A stretch of 64,000 nucleotides of DNA from NCBI RefSeq assembly GCF_001750725.1, contig NZ_CP017279.1, positions 2,852,001 through 2,916,000 on the forward strand. Direction: 5' to 3'. This stretch comes from Enterobacter ludwigii (GTDB lineage Bacteria; Pseudomonadota; Gammaproteobacteria; Enterobacterales; Enterobacteriaceae). Below are positions 50,762 to 61,026 of the stretch, piece after piece (the stretch's first letter is position 1; each line of letters opens with the position of its first letter). Position numbers and translations under genes: made by a program. The notes below the pieces were generated by a model, which worked only from the letters and a program-made list of their open reading frames with translations, was not told the DNA's origin and ran no database searches.

Positions 50762-52072
50762 TTACTTCAGATCAGCCTGAACCTGATGAATTGGCTTAGC
50801 CCATGGGTTTTTCGCCTGAACGTCGGCGGGCAGCGTTGCAACAGCACGTTTTGCTTCATCTTTTGAAGCATAAACGCCACTTACCAGCACGTACCACGGC
50901 TGACCATTACGGGTCGTCTGATAAACCACATAGTTTTTCAGATTTGTTTTCTTCGCCCAACCGTTGAGGTTGTCATAGTTAGACGAACTGCTCAGCTGCA
51001 GCGTGTAATTGCTGGACGGGGCTGACTTCAGCGAACCGACGTTACCTGCAGTCTTGCCTGCTGCGGCGCTGGTTGTTGCCGTCGCTGCAGGTGCAGTTGC
51101 AGCTGGTGCCGAAGTGGCAGCCGGTGCCGTGGTGGTCGCCGTTGCTTTCGGTGCAGTCTGCGTAACCGGTGCTTTTGCCGGTTCGCTCACCGTGGCCGTT
51201 TCAGTACGTTTTGTCTGAGCCGGCGCTTTCACTTCAGGCGCTTTGACGACTGCCTGAGGTTTGGTTTCACGCTTAGGTTCAATCACAGCCTGCTTACGTT
51301 CAGGACGGGTCGCAGGTTGCGTCTGGCGCGGTTTGGTTTCGGTTGCAGCCGTTTGCGGCTGAGCGTTACCACCGCGGATCGGTGCAACGGTCGCAGGTTC
51401 AGTTGGCAGCGTAGAGTTAACCACGGCATTGTCCACCTGCGCCTGATTTTGCGGCTGCGTCAGGGCATTGTTCAGGTCGCCCTGAACTTCTACACGCTGC
51501 CGGCCTTCCGGCGTGGCAGGTGCCTGACCCTGTGCGGGGGTAGAAGAAACTGGCGGCAGAGAAACATCCTGCGGCTGTGTTGTATTTCCGGCAGTCTGCT
51601 CGGCGGAGGTGGTACCCGGCGCTGGCTGCGCACCATTCGCCTGATCGGTCGCATCGTTACCAGAGAGGCTGATACTCTTCTCAGTGGATGCCGCTTGCTC
51701 ACCGGAAGGGGTCGAAGGCGCTTTTAGCGCAGAACCAATACCGACAATCAGCAGCACGAGCACCAGAACGCCGAGTCCCATCATGATGTACTGGCGGGAG
51801 GCGGGTTTCTGCGCAGCGGCTTTTTTACGTTTACGTGGGCGACGCTCTACAGGCTCTTCGTCCATTGAATCTTCTTCGGACTCATAACCCTCTTCTTCTC
51901 GCTCATCACGCGCGTTGCGGCTACGCGAAGGGCGACGATCGTCTGCATCCAGATCAACATCGTCAAAGTTGATCTGCGGCTCGTTATCACGTTCTGAAGA
52001 TTGACGAGAACGACCAGTACGACGATCGCTGGGATCGGGTTTCAGCTCGTCTTCTGGTTTGAATTCATCCAT
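50762..52072 (-). CDS. damX: Cell-division protein DamX with SPOR domain
   Basis: Inner-membrane septal protein (436 residues). A charged cytoplasmic region (1-90) is followed by one membrane segment (about 95-116, [18 protein letters not shown]), a long periplasmic linker rich in A, T, P and Q (about 120-345), and a C-terminal SPOR domain (about 350-430, [19 protein letters not shown]) that binds denuded septal peptidoglycan. It lies between aroB and dam, as in E. coli. The repetitive linker has a skewed composition but the reading frame is unbroken. Confidence 0.95.
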   Translation of the reverse strand: MDEFKPEDELKPDPSDRRTGRSRQSSERDNEPQINFDDVDLDADDRRPSRSRNARDEREEEGYESEEDSMDEEPVERRPRKRKKAAAQKPASRQYIMMGLGVLVLVLLIVGIGSALKAPSTPSGEQAASTEKSISLSGNDATDQANGAQPAPGTTSAEQTAGNTTQPQDVSLPPVSSTPAQGQAPATPEGRQRVEVQGDLNNALTQPQNQAQVDNAVVNSTLPTEPATVAPIRGGNAQPQTAATETKPRQTQPATRPERKQAVIEPKRETKPQAVVKAPEVKAPAQTKRTETATVSEPAKAPVTQTAPKATATTTAPAATSAPAATAPAATATTSAAAGKTAGNVGSLKSAPSSNYTLQLSSSSNYDNLNGWAKKTNLKNYVVYQTTRNGQPWYVLVSGVYASKDEAKRAVATLPADVQAKNPWAKPIHQVQADLK

Positions 52073-52164
52073 TTAACACCCCACTCAAAGGCTTATGCCA
52101 ACGACTTTGCATTTCGCCTGAAGCTAAACGACCACCTGTAACAGTGGCCTGACCTTTCTAGTTG

Positions 52165-53253
52165 TTACGCCTGCTGACAGTCAGCAATAGCGCCAAGAAC
52201 CACATCATGCGGCACTCCGCCGCGTACTTCACTCTTCCCTATTGCAAGCGGGAGTACAAGACGCATCTCACCTGCCAATACTTTTTTATCGCGCATCATG
52301 TGGGGTAAATACGCTTGTGCCGACATCTCTTTCGGCCCGGTTACCGGCAAGCCCGCACGCCCAAGCAGCGTGATGATGCGTGCCGTCTCTTCCGGTTTAA
52401 ACTGCCCCAGACGTTCAGAAGTGCGGGCAGCCATTACCATTCCGGCAGCGACTGCTTCACCGTGAAGCCAGTTACCGTAACCCATTTCGGCTTCAATCGC
52501 GTGACCAAACGTATGCCCAAGATTCAGTAAAGCACGTAAGCCCGTTTCACGCTCGTCTGCAGCGACAACTTCCGCTTTCAGCTCACAACAACGACGAATG
52601 CAGTAAGCCAGTGTCGCCTCATCCAGGCGCAGCAACGCGTCCATATTCTCTTCCAGCCAGTCAAAGAACTCGCCATCCAGAATGATGCCGTATTTGATCA
52701 CTTCAGCCAGACCGGAAGCCAGCTCGCGTTTCGGTAGGGTTTTCAGACAGTCGAGATCCACCACCACCGATGCCGGCTGGTAGAACGCGCCAATCATATT
52801 TTTACCGAGCGGATGGTTAACGGCCGTTTTGCCGCCGACAGAAGAGTCGACCTGAGACAGTAACGTGGTAGGGATTTGAATAAAACGCACACCACGTTGA
52901 TAACTTGCAGCCACAAAGCCCGTCAGATCGCCCACAACACCGCCGCCCAGGGCAAGCAGTGTTGTATCGCGACCATGCGGTTTTTGCAGCAATGCGGTAA
53001 AGACGGTATCCAGTACCGCCAGGCTTTTATACTGCTCGCCATCGGGCAGAATCACACTGTCGACTTTAACGCCCGCCTGTTCAAGCAGGTGGCGAACGCG
53101 GTCGAGATAAAGCGGAGCCAGCGTCTCATTGGTGACCAGCATCGCCTGATCACCCGCTTTCAGTGGTAAAAAGGAAGCTGGGTCGTTAAACAAACCAGCC
53201 GCGATGGTGATTGGGTAACTACGTTCCCCGAGAGTAACTGTAATCCTCTCCAT
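52165..53253 (-). CDS. aroB: 3-Dehydroquinate synthase
   Basis: Second step of the shikimate pathway (362 residues), converting DAHP to 3-dehydroquinate with NAD+ and a divalent metal. Typical segments are [10 protein letters not shown] (about 70), [16 protein letters not shown] (about 103-118), [19 protein letters not shown] (about 135-155) and [16 protein letters not shown] (about 262-277) with the metal-binding histidines. It follows aroK by 57 bases. Confidence 0.98.
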   Translation of the reverse strand: MERITVTLGERSYPITIAAGLFNDPASFLPLKAGDQAMLVTNETLAPLYLDRVRHLLEQAGVKVDSVILPDGEQYKSLAVLDTVFTALLQKPHGRDTTLLALGGGVVGDLTGFVAASYQRGVRFIQIPTTLLSQVDSSVGGKTAVNHPLGKNMIGAFYQPASVVVDLDCLKTLPKRELASGLAEVIKYGIILDGEFFDWLEENMDALLRLDEATLAYCIRRCCELKAEVVAADERETGLRALLNLGHTFGHAIEAEMGYGNWLHGEAVAAGMVMAARTSERLGQFKPEETARIITLLGRAGLPVTGPKEMSAQAYLPHMMRDKKVLAGEMRLVLPLAIGKSEVRGGVPHDVVLGAIADCQQA

Positions 53254-53310
53254 GACGCGACATCCACCTTTAATGCTTTTACCCGCAGGCGATTGTATAT
53301 AAAGCCAGAA

Positions 53311-53832
53311 TCAGTTGCTTTCCAGCATATGAATAATCTGGTTTGCAACCACTTTAGCGCTCTGATCGTCAGTACGAATGGTCACATCAGCAATCTCTTC
53401 GTACAGCGGATTGCGTTCATCGGCCAACGCTTCCAGAACTTCGCGTGGTGGCGTTTCAACCTGCAGCAGCGGGCGCTTTTTATCGCGCTGCGTACGTGCC
53501 AGCTGTTTTTCGATGGTCGTCTCGAGATAGACCACTACGCCACGGGCGGAGAGACGGTTGCGGGTTTCGCGAGATTTGACAGAGCCACCGCCTGTTGCCA
53601 GAACAATGCCCTGCTTTTCCGTGAGTTCGTTGATCACTTTTTCTTCTCGGTCACGGAAACCTTCTTCGCCTTCTACGTCGAAAACCCAGCCCACATCAGC
53701 TCCGGTTCGTTTCTCAATCTCTTGATCAGAATCGTAAAATTCCATATTGAGTTGTTGAGCTAACTGACGCCCAATAGTGCTTTTGCCGGCACCCATAGGC
53801 CCAACCAGAAAGATATTGCGTTTCTCTGCCAT
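53311..53832 (-). CDS. aroK: Shikimate kinase I
   Basis: Phosphorylates shikimate at O3 (173 residues). The Walker A P-loop is GPMGAGKS (11-18), the substrate aspartate is in [13 protein letters not shown] (about 31-43), and the glycine triad TGGGSV follows at about 78-83. I start at [11 protein letters not shown] (53832) rather than 18 codons upstream, because the upstream codons have no counterpart in the family. First gene of the dam superoperon. Confidence 0.97.
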   Translation of the reverse strand: MAEKRNIFLVGPMGAGKSTIGRQLAQQLNMEFYDSDQEIEKRTGADVGWVFDVEGEEGFRDREEKVINELTEKQGIVLATGGGSVKSRETRNRLSARGVVVYLETTIEKQLARTQRDKKRPLLQVETPPREVLEALADERNPLYEEIADVTIRTDDQSAKVVANQIIHMLESN

Positions 53833-53946
53833 TTTATCGGTACTACTAAGACTATTCGTTAATGGTAATCCCCGCTTCGCAGACACCCGGCGTAGCAGGA
53901 CATGAACTGAAACCTCATATGCAATAGAGCGAGAGTCAGACTAAAA

Positions 53947-53976
53947 ATTATCTCAATACTCCGGCTTGTTTGGCAA
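53947..53976 (-). promoter_or_regulatory. aroK promoter
   Basis: On the minus strand TTGCCA (53976-53971), an 18-base spacer and GATAAT (53952-53947), about 115 bases before the aroK start. It lies in the 286-base gap between hofQ and aroK, which otherwise holds no convincing gene, and resembles the main E. coli aroK promoter region. Confidence 0.7.
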
Positions 53977-54118
53977 CTGATTAAATCACCGCACCAGACG
54001 CATAAGGCAATAAGACGTAAGTCCAACTCAAATCGGTACTCCTTGTATGCTAATTCATGCCCCACGTCAAACATCTGCAACAATCTGAATGCAAAATCAT
54101 TGGGAGGATCGTGACTCT

Positions 54119-55357
54119 TCAGCGAATACCGACCAGTCGTGGTGTAATAAACACCACTAACTCCCGTCGTTCATTGTCCTTTCCGTCATGGCGAAAAAGC
54201 TGTCCAAGCCACGGGATGTTGCCCAGCCCAGGCACGCGATCGCTTCCGGTTTTATTCTTTTGCGAAAAAATTCCGCCCAGCGCCAGCGTTTCTCCACTTT
54301 TTACTTCCACCTGGGTTTCAATTTCTTGTTTATCGATGGCGAGCGTTTCACCATCGGCCTGCTGTAGCACCTGTCCTGGCATATTTTCACTGATGTGCAG
54401 CTTCAGGCGTACGCGACCGCCGGGCAGCACCACCGGCGTCACCTCCATGCCTAACACCGCCTCTTTGAATTCCACGGAGGTCGCCCCGCTGTCACCGCTG
54501 GATACCTGATATGGGATCTCACTGCCCTGCTTAATACTGGCCGGTTGCATATGCGAGGCCAGCAGTCGTGGGCTGGCGATGATATCGACCTGCTGCTTTT
54601 GCTCCAGCGCCGACAACTCCAGATCCAGCAGCCTGCCGTTAATCCGCCCGATATTAAAACCCACATGGGTGGTGGCGTTTGCCACGGACAGATCGCTGCC
54701 AAGCGTTGTGAGTTGCCCGACCTTGCCCGCCTCCGTTGCGTCGGCGAGATTCCACTTCACCCCCAGCTCACGCAGGCTTTTTTCATTGATGGTCACGATA
54801 TGCGCCGCCAGTTCCACCTGCTCGACAGGGATATCCATCTGCGTCGCCCAGTGCTGCAGCGTATCAAGCACCGCCTGGTTATCCCGTATCAGCAGACGGT
54901 TGGTGCGCTTGTCGACAGACAAACTCCCCTTTGGGCTGAGCAATTTTTCCGCCGCTTTTTGCAGCTCCCCGGCGTCAGCGTAAGAAAAAGGTATGCTGTG
55001 CGAGACCAACGGCGCATCAAGCTGTCGGCGTGTCCGCTCCTGCTCTTTGCGTTCCAGCTGTTCACGCTGCCAGGCTGCGGTGTGAACATAAAAAATGCCC
55101 CCTTCTTCATACAGAACAAGCCCGGCGCAGCTGACGACCGTCTGTAGCGCCTGTCGCCAGGGGACGCGTGTCAGATTGAGCGACAGCGTGCCGCTGATAT
55201 CTGGCGATACCACCAGATTACGGTTCTCCTGTGCGACCAGCGCCTGTAACACCTGCACCACCGGTACCTCATCCACCACCAGCGTGACCGGCTTTGGTGC
55301 GGCGGCCCACAGCGGATGACTGAACGCCAGCAGCCACAGCGTTATCCTTATGTTCAT
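54119..55357 (-). CDS. hofQ: HofQ, secretin-like outer membrane protein for DNA utilisation
   Basis: PilQ/GspD-family secretin (412 residues) expected to form the outer-membrane pore for DNA uptake or a type IV pilus. A signal peptide (MNIRITLWLLAFSHPLWA, cleavage near AAA) precedes a STN/N0-like domain and the C-terminal secretin domain, with VEVKSGETLALGGIF and ELVVFITPRLV. I start at MNIRITLWLL (55357); this lies inside hofP, giving an 89-base overlap in another frame. E. coli HofQ has the same length (412) as I recall it. Confidence 0.92.
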   Translation of the reverse strand: MNIRITLWLLAFSHPLWAAAPKPVTLVVDEVPVVQVLQALVAQENRNLVVSPDISGTLSLNLTRVPWRQALQTVVSCAGLVLYEEGGIFYVHTAAWQREQLERKEQERTRRQLDAPLVSHSIPFSYADAGELQKAAEKLLSPKGSLSVDKRTNRLLIRDNQAVLDTLQHWATQMDIPVEQVELAAHIVTINEKSLRELGVKWNLADATEAGKVGQLTTLGSDLSVANATTHVGFNIGRINGRLLDLELSALEQKQQVDIIASPRLLASHMQPASIKQGSEIPYQVSSGDSGATSVEFKEAVLGMEVTPVVLPGGRVRLKLHISENMPGQVLQQADGETLAIDKQEIETQVEVKSGETLALGGIFSQKNKTGSDRVPGLGNIPWLGQLFRHDGKDNERRELVVFITPRLVGIR

Positions 55358-55673
55358 TCTTTTTCGTTCCTTCTCGTTGCCATGTCCATTGTCTGGGTTC
55401 ACATGCATCCCCCACATCGACGACCAGTTCCCTTTCATTGAGGGCCGTTACCCGCCAGCCCACCGGGAGGCGCTGTTGCGGTGTCAGGCGATGCCAGCGC
55501 TTTTGCCCGTCCTGTAAAATGCCAGTGTCCTGAGTGCTGCCCACCATCCCGTGGTAATGCCACTGCGCCAGTTGCCCTACCGCACAAGGGTCATCCGGCG
55601 GGCGAAAAGGATCCCGCATCCCGGTCACTAACAGGGCGCAACACACCAGCAGGCAACGCGCGCTAGTTCGCAT
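55269..55673 (-). CDS. hofP: HofP, pilus assembly protein
   Basis: PilP-like protein (134 residues) with an N-terminal hydrophobic signal (SARCLLVCCALLVTG, about 4-18) and the segment MRDPFRPPDDPCAVGQLAQW, matching E. coli HofP (MRDPFKPPED). The C-terminus is charged and glycine-rich (AGHAGGG). The start (55673) is two bases inside the region just after the hofO stop (TAG, 55665-55663 overlaps by 11 bases). An 89-base overlap with hofQ is seen at the 3' end. Confidence 0.85.
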   Translation of the reverse strand: MRTSARCLLVCCALLVTGMRDPFRPPDDPCAVGQLAQWHYHGMVGSTQDTGILQDGQKRWHRLTPQQRLPVGWRVTALNERELVVDVGDACEPRQWTWQREGTKKNEHKDNAVAAGVQSSAVGRRTKAGHAGGG

Positions 55674-56124
55674 GCGGCTCCTCCAGCTCCAACCGCAGGC
55701 GTAATGCCGAACCCTGTGCAGAGAGAGCAAAGGCGGCAACCTGAACATCCCGCTGCGCCAGCCGGCTGAAAACAGTCGGGATGGCCTGCCATTCAGCATC
55801 CAGCGTCAGTTCCCCTCCGTTTTGCAACGGCTTCCAGTGAACCAGTCTTGTGCCCGCCCCCTGAAACTCGAGTGGCGAAAAAGGCGTCATTACCGTGGCT
55901 TCACGGGGTGCGTGACGCCGCGGCACCTGACTGGCGGCGGGCCATAGCGAGACATTAGCCTGTGCGGCCTCGCTGACCTGCCGCTGAAGTTCAGCCACCT
56001 GCTTTGTTACCGGTCGAAGCACCATGCCCCACGTCGTACTCCCCAGAAAGAGAACGCTCAGACACCAGCACAGCACCCGCCATCGGGGGCTGCTTTCGCA
56101 CCAGCGTTCGAACAAGGTTTCCAC
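55663..56124 (-). CDS. hofO: HofO, pilus assembly protein
   Basis: PilO-like inner-membrane protein (153 residues): short cytoplasmic N-terminus, one membrane segment (about residues 16-38, VLCWCLSVLFLGSTTWGMVL), then a coiled-coil (QVAELQRQVSEAAQ) and a periplasmic domain with ferredoxin-like character. It is not strongly conserved in sequence, and identification rests on position and layout. It starts three bases after the hofN stop and overlaps hofP by 11 bases. Confidence 0.85.
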   Translation of the reverse strand: METLFERWCESSPRWRVLCWCLSVLFLGSTTWGMVLRPVTKQVAELQRQVSEAAQANVSLWPAASQVPRRHAPREATVMTPFSPLEFQGAGTRLVHWKPLQNGGELTLDAEWQAIPTVFSRLAQRDVQVAAFALSAQGSALRLRLELEEPHAN

Positions 56125-56127
56125 GCA

Positions 56128-56622
56128 TTAGCCCTCGCTTCGCAGATGAAAGGTGAACATCCAACGCCCCTGGTCGTCCTGCTGTAATTCCCCCGTCGGC
56201 CCCGGGGTAAACCCCGCCATTTTTCCGAGCCCATCCCGCAGAGCAGAGAGCGCGGGGAGTGTTGCGGCATATCCGGTTAACATCAGTGAAGGGGGCTGAT
56301 AGCGCAGTTCGGTCAGCCAGACCTGGGATGGCATCATCCCGGCAAAGGACTCCAGCACCGGCTGCCAGTCGCGTCGTTGAGGCGCTGGCACGGATGTTGG
56401 CGTCTCCGTGCCTGACCTTGTACGAGACACCAGCGCCTGCTGCACGGACTGCATGCCCGCCAGTTGAATATGCAACGCACGTGTCATCACGAGAGGATTC
56501 ATCCGCAGGCTGAAAACCCCCATCAGTATCAGCAGCCACGTAGCGACAAACAGTACGCCCCAGAATCGCAGGCAGCGCACGCGCCGCTGCCGCCGCCACG
56601 GCAGAAAGTTCGTCATGCTCAT
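56128..56622 (-). CDS. hofN: HofN, pilus assembly protein
   Basis: PilN-like inner-membrane protein (164 residues). It begins with the family's NFLPWRRQRRVRCLRFW and one membrane segment (about 20-40, FWGVLFVATWLLILMGVF), then a periplasmic domain ending WMFTFHLRSEG. The ATG at 56622 overlaps the hofM stop as ATGA; a second ATG at 56616 is also possible with slightly better Shine-Dalgarno spacing. PilM-PilN contact is expected through the FLPWR segment. Confidence 0.85.
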   Translation of the reverse strand: MSMTNFLPWRRQRRVRCLRFWGVLFVATWLLILMGVFSLRMNPLVMTRALHIQLAGMQSVQQALVSRTRSGTETPTSVPAPQRRDWQPVLESFAGMMPSQVWLTELRYQPPSLMLTGYAATLPALSALRDGLGKMAGFTPGPTGELQQDDQGRWMFTFHLRSEG

Positions 56623-57395
56623 TCCGGCACCTCACTCATGGCCAGCGCCAGCGCGACGGTATAATCAGCGCCGCATACCGGCAGAGGAGCATGGCAACGA
56701 ACCAGGGCGTCCCAGGGGTCTCGCTGGCTATCAAAGAGGGCAATGTCCTGCGGCGTGAGGGCCAGCAGTGCCGCGAGATCGGCCACGTTTTCCGCTTCCG
56801 TGGTAAAACGCCGTCCCCACTGATGGCGCATCGCCCACAGCCACTGATGCCCATCCCGCCAGGCGACACACTGCGCCGGCGCTACCGCAGGGAGAAGGTT
56901 CGCCAGCGCACTGGCATCCGGGGTGATCGTCACGAGCCGTAAACGCAACATCTTTGCCAGCGTCAGCAGGGGGTGAATCTCGTTGTTTTGTGCAGCGGTG
57001 ACATGGAATGTATTGCTGAACGTATCCTGCGCATAATCAAAACAGAGCGTGTCAGCAGCCATCTCCAGTTCACGCGCGAGCGTCGCCCCCAGCCAGGAGA
57101 GCTGTTCGCTGTCGCGCAGCGCCACGCCCGGACGGGGGAGCGATCGTTGCAGCGTGCGTGCCGCCGGAAATGAGAGAAACACCCGATGGGAGTGTGGCAA
57201 CGTTTTCCGCCAGTCGCGCAGGGCGTCAACCAGTTGTTCAGGCTGGCAAATTTTGCCATCCCGGATAATCCCGTCGGCCAGAGTGATAGCCCACCAGCGG
57301 CACAAACGCCAGCCCGACCGCTCCCGGGCCAGCGCCACTATCTGCACCCTATCCTGTTGAATATGAACGCCTGTTTGCCATATTTTGAAAGCCAT
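56619..57395 (-). CDS. hofM: HofM, pilus assembly protein
   Basis: PilM-like actin-fold cytoplasmic protein (258 residues), first gene of the hofMNOPQ operon, which E. coli needs to use DNA as a nutrient. It starts MAFKIWQTGVHIQQDRVQIV, and the FSNTFHVTAAQN and DASALANLLPAVAP segments are similar to E. coli HofM. Divergent from mrcA with about 95-119 bases between starts. Frame intact. Confidence 0.87.
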   Translation of the reverse strand: MAFKIWQTGVHIQQDRVQIVALARERSGWRLCRWWAITLADGIIRDGKICQPEQLVDALRDWRKTLPHSHRVFLSFPAARTLQRSLPRPGVALRDSEQLSWLGATLARELEMAADTLCFDYAQDTFSNTFHVTAAQNNEIHPLLTLAKMLRLRLVTITPDASALANLLPAVAPAQCVAWRDGHQWLWAMRHQWGRRFTTEAENVADLAALLALTPQDIALFDSQRDPWDALVRCHAPLPVCGADYTVALALAMSEVPE

Positions 57396-57514
57396 GCTTC
57401 ACGATCTCCTTATCGCCCGTCAGGTGACGGCTATATCAATGAATCAGGCTTGCCTTTATACTACCGCGCGATTGTTTAGAAACTGCCCAAGTGAAACCAA
57501 ATGGGAAATCTCCG

Positions 57515-60067
57515 GTGAAGTTCGTAAAGTATTTATTAATCCTTGCAGTCTGTTGCATTCTGCTGGGAGCAGGCTCGATTTATGGTTTGTACAAATATAT
57601 TGAGCCGCAGCTGCCTGATGTCGCTACGCTTCGCGATGTGCGACTCCAGATCCCGATGCAGGTCTACAGCGCCGATGGCGAGTTAATGGCGCAGTACGGC
57701 GAAAAGCGTCGTATCCCGCTGACCTTAAATCAAATTCCGCCCGTGATGGTCAAAGCCTTTATCGCTACCGAGGACAGCCGTTTTTACGAGCACCACGGTG
57801 TCGATCCGGTGGGGATTTTCCGTGCTGCAAGTATTGCGCTGTTCTCCGGTCATGCCTCTCAGGGGGCAAGCACCATTACACAGCAGCTGGCGCGTAACTT
57901 CTTCCTTAGCCCAGAAAAGACCCTGACCCGTAAGCTCAAAGAGGTGTTCCTTGCGATCCGTATTGAGCAGTTGTTGAGCAAAGACGAGATCCTTGAGCTG
58001 TACCTCAATAAAATCTACCTCGGCTACCGCGCCTACGGTGTTGGTGCGGCCGCGCAGGTGTACTTTGGTAAACCTGTCGAGCAGCTGACGTTAAGCGAAA
58101 TGGCGACCATTGCCGGTCTGCCTAAAGCACCATCGACCTTCAACCCGCTCTACTCGCTTGAACGCGCTACGGCGCGTCGTAACGTCGTCCTGTCACGTAT
58201 GCTGAGCGAAGGCTATATCAGCCAGAGCGAGTACGAACAGGCGCGCAACGATGTCATCGATGCCAACTACCATGCGCCGGAAATTGCCTTCTCTGCCCCT
58301 TATCTCACCGAAATGGTGCGTCAGGAGATGGTGAGCCGCTACGGCGATAAAGCCTACGAAGATGGCTACCGCGTTTACACCACCGTGACCCGCAACGTTC
58401 AGCAGGCGGCTCAGGAAGCGGTGCGTAACAACGTGATGGATTACGACATGCGCCACGGTTATCGCGGCCCGTCGAATGTGCTGTGGAAAGTCGGCGAAAG
58501 CGCCTGGGACAGCAAAAAAATCACCAGTACGCTGAAAGCGCTGCCCACCTATGGCCCGCTCCTTCCCGCCGTGGTGACTCAGGCCGATCCGCAGGAAGCG
58601 GTGGCAACGCTGGCGGATGGAACGTCTGTCTCCCTGCGTATGGACGGGATCCGTTGGGCTCGCCCGTACCGCTCAGACACCCTGCAAGGCCCGACGCCGC
58701 GTAAAGTGACGGATGTCGTCCAGACCGGACAGCAAATCTGGGTACGCAAGGTGAGCGACAGCTGGTGGCTGGCGCAGGTGCCAGACGTTAACTCGGCCCT
58801 GGTGTCTATCAATCCGCAGAACGGTGCCGTGCTGGCCCTGGTCGGTGGGTTCGATTTCAACCAGAGCAAATTTAACCGCGCCACCCAGGCGTTGCGTCAG
58901 GTTGGCTCCAACATCAAGCCGTTCCTCTACACCGCAGCAATGGATAAGGGTCTGACCCTCGCCAGTATCCTGAACGACGTGCCTATCTCCCGCTGGGATG
59001 CTGGTGCCGGTTCTGACTGGCAGCCGAAGAACTCACCGGCGGAATATTCAGGCCCTATTCGTCTTCGTCAGGGTCTTGGGCAGTCGAAAAACGTGGTGAT
59101 GGTGCGCGCAATGCGTGCGATGGGTGTCGACTATGCCGCGGAATATCTGCAACGCTTCGGTTTCCCGGCTCAGAACATCGTGCGCACCGAATCGCTGGCG
59201 TTAGGCTCTGCGTCCTTTACGCCGCTTCAGGTGGCGCGGGGGTACTCGGTGATGGCTAACGGCGGCTTCCTGATTGACCCGTACTTCATCAGTAAAATCG
59301 AGAACGACCAGGGTGGTGTGCTGTTTGAAGCGAAGCCGAAAATTGCCTGCCCTGACTGCGATATTCCGGTCATTTACGGCAATACGCCAAAATCTGAAGT
59401 GATTGAAAACAAGGACATGGAAGACGTTGCCGTGTCTCAGGAGCAGACGAACCCTGTGTTGCCGCAGCCGCAGCTGGAACAGGCTAACCAGTCGCTGGTG
59501 GCGCAGAGCGGGGCGCAGGAGTATGCACCGCATGTCATCAACACGCCGCTGTCGTTCCTGATAAAGAGCGCGCTGAACACCAACATCTTCGGCGAACCTG
59601 GCTGGCAAGGGACCGGCTGGCGGGCAGGACGTGATTTACAGCGCCATGATATCGGCGGTAAAACGGGGACAACAAACAGCTCGAAAGATGCATGGTTCTC
59701 CGGTTACGGCCCGGGCGTGGTGACGTCAGTCTGGATCGGTTTTGACGATCATCGCCGTGATTTAGGCCGCACCACGGCCTCAGGCGCGATTAAAGATCAG
59801 ATTTCTGGCTACGAAGGCGGCGCGAAGAGTGCGCAACCGGCCTGGGATGCCTATATGAAATCCGTGCTGGAAGGCGTTCCGGAGCAACCGCTGACGCCAC
59901 CACCGGGCGTGGTTACCGTCAATATCGACCGCAGCACCGGGCAGCTCGCCAATGGCGGCAATAGCCGTGCAGAGTATTTCATCGAGGGCACGCAGCCGAC
60001 CACACAGGCGGTGCATGAGGTGGGTACAGAAATCATTGATAACGGCGAAACGCACGAGTTGTTCTAA
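57515..60067 (+). CDS. mrcA: Penicillin-binding protein 1A
   Basis: Bifunctional class A peptidoglycan synthase (850 residues). One N-terminal membrane anchor (about 4-26) is followed by the GT51 glycosyltransferase domain (TEDSRFYEHHGVD, catalytic glutamate near residue 86), an OB-like domain, and the transpeptidase domain with SxxK (GSNIKPF, near 465), SxN, and KTGTT. I start at GTG 57515 (VKFVKYLLIL), by comparison with E. coli; an in-frame GTG at 57491 would add eight residues. No strong Shine-Dalgarno is seen for either. Confidence 0.96.
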   Translation: MKFVKYLLILAVCCILLGAGSIYGLYKYIEPQLPDVATLRDVRLQIPMQVYSADGELMAQYGEKRRIPLTLNQIPPVMVKAFIATEDSRFYEHHGVDPVGIFRAASIALFSGHASQGASTITQQLARNFFLSPEKTLTRKLKEVFLAIRIEQLLSKDEILELYLNKIYLGYRAYGVGAAAQVYFGKPVEQLTLSEMATIAGLPKAPSTFNPLYSLERATARRNVVLSRMLSEGYISQSEYEQARNDVIDANYHAPEIAFSAPYLTEMVRQEMVSRYGDKAYEDGYRVYTTVTRNVQQAAQEAVRNNVMDYDMRHGYRGPSNVLWKVGESAWDSKKITSTLKALPTYGPLLPAVVTQADPQEAVATLADGTSVSLRMDGIRWARPYRSDTLQGPTPRKVTDVVQTGQQIWVRKVSDSWWLAQVPDVNSALVSINPQNGAVLALVGGFDFNQSKFNRATQALRQVGSNIKPFLYTAAMDKGLTLASILNDVPISRWDAGAGSDWQPKNSPAEYSGPIRLRQGLGQSKNVVMVRAMRAMGVDYAAEYLQRFGFPAQNIVRTESLALGSASFTPLQVARGYSVMANGGFLIDPYFISKIENDQGGVLFEAKPKIACPDCDIPVIYGNTPKSEVIENKDMEDVAVSQEQTNPVLPQPQLEQANQSLVAQSGAQEYAPHVINTPLSFLIKSALNTNIFGEPGWQGTGWRAGRDLQRHDIGGKTGTTNSSKDAWFSGYGPGVVTSVWIGFDDHRRDLGRTTASGAIKDQISGYEGGAKSAQPAWDAYMKSVLEGVPEQPLTPPPGVVTVNIDRSTGQLANGGNSRAEYFIEGTQPTTQAVHEVGTEIIDNGETHELF

Positions 60068-60076
60068 CGGACAACG

Positions 60077-60109
60077 TAAAAACGGCAACCTCAGGTTGCC
60101 GTTTTTTTT
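60077..60109. terminator. Terminator between mrcA and nudE
   Basis: ACGGCAAC / GTTGCCGT stem around CTCAG, followed by T8 on the plus strand and A4 on the left. Strong rho-independent terminator for mrcA, weaker for nudE. Confidence 0.9.
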
Positions 60110-60139
60110 GTTCTCTCACACGTTGCGGACATCAGGCCG

Positions 60140-60700
60140 CTATAACCGCCCCTGCCCCTTCAGCCATTCGCGTACCAGGAACAGCGCGCTCACGTTGCGG
60201 GCCTCGTTAAAGTCAGGGTCTTCGAGCAGGTCCATCATATGGGCCAGCGGCCAGCGAACCTGTGGCAGTGGCTCCGGCTCGTCCCCTTCCAGCGATTCTG
60301 GATAAAGATCCTCAGCAACCACAATGTTCATTTTGCTGGAAAAATAGGAGGGTGCCATGCTCAGTTTTTTCAGGAACGTCAGTTCGTTCGCGCCAAAACC
60401 GACCTCTTCTTTCAGCTCGCGATTGGCCGCCTCAAAGACCGTTTCACCCGGATCGATGAGCCCTTTCGAGAACCCAAGTTCGTAAGATTCTGTTCCCACG
60501 GCATACTCGCGGATTAAGATCAGATGGTCGTCGACGACAGGAACAATCATCACCGCTTCGCGCGAAGAAGGGCGCATACGTTCGTAAACGCGACGCACAC
60601 CGTTGCTGAACTCCAGATCCACACTTTCGACATTAAACAGGCGCGATTTTGCGACTGTTTCAACATTCAGAATGGTGGGTTTTTGTAGTGGTTTGCTCAT
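60140..60700 (-). CDS. nudE: ADP compounds hydrolase NudE
   Basis: Nudix hydrolase (186 residues) active on ADP-ribose, Ap3A and NADH in E. coli. The Nudix box GLIDPGETVFEAANRELKEE, followed by VGF, spans about residues 79-101 with all conserved glycine, arginine and glutamates. Divergent from igaA, convergent with mrcA, as in E. coli. Confidence 0.96.
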   Translation of the reverse strand: MSKPLQKPTILNVETVAKSRLFNVESVDLEFSNGVRRVYERMRPSSREAVMIVPVVDDHLILIREYAVGTESYELGFSKGLIDPGETVFEAANRELKEEVGFGANELTFLKKLSMAPSYFSSKMNIVVAEDLYPESLEGDEPEPLPQVRWPLAHMMDLLEDPDFNEARNVSALFLVREWLKGQGRL

Positions 60701-61026
60701 CGTGATGGGGTCTTAGCAGTGGGAACTGGCTTTATTGTGCGATACGCCGCACGGTTTCGGCAATGTCAATTGTTCTGTATTTACATTTATGCAACGTAAC
60801 AGGAATCAATCCTCAATTCAAAACAAATGTCAAGAGGTTGAAATGTTTCCAGGAATTTGCTGATATCGCGCCATAACAGGCTTTGCTATCATCATCGGTC
60901 ACTGGGATGCGCTTCAGAATGCTCAAGTTCGACTCCATACTTGCCGATAGCCAACCACAGACTCTCATTCAATGTTAAAGGTGCTACTGACTACACCTGT
61001 AAGAAGATAAGTAAGATGGGGAAAGC
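60701..61026. promoter_or_regulatory. Divergent nudE-igaA intergenic region
   Basis: 326 bases without a gene. An extended -10 element TGC-TATCAT lies at 60884-60892 on the plus strand and is a candidate igaA promoter, though its -35 region is poor. The 130 bases beyond it would be an unusually long igaA leader. No strong hairpin or operator is seen. Confidence 0.45.

Noticed and set aside
51009..51340. Alanine/valine-rich repetitive stretch considered as a low-complexity insertion
   Set aside because: It encodes the periplasmic A/T/P-rich linker of DamX, which is normally low in complexity.
53859..54083. 74-codon minus-strand frame between hofQ and aroK
   Set aside because: The predicted aroK promoter lies inside it, the sequence matches no family I know, and the region is a promoter leader in E. 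coli.
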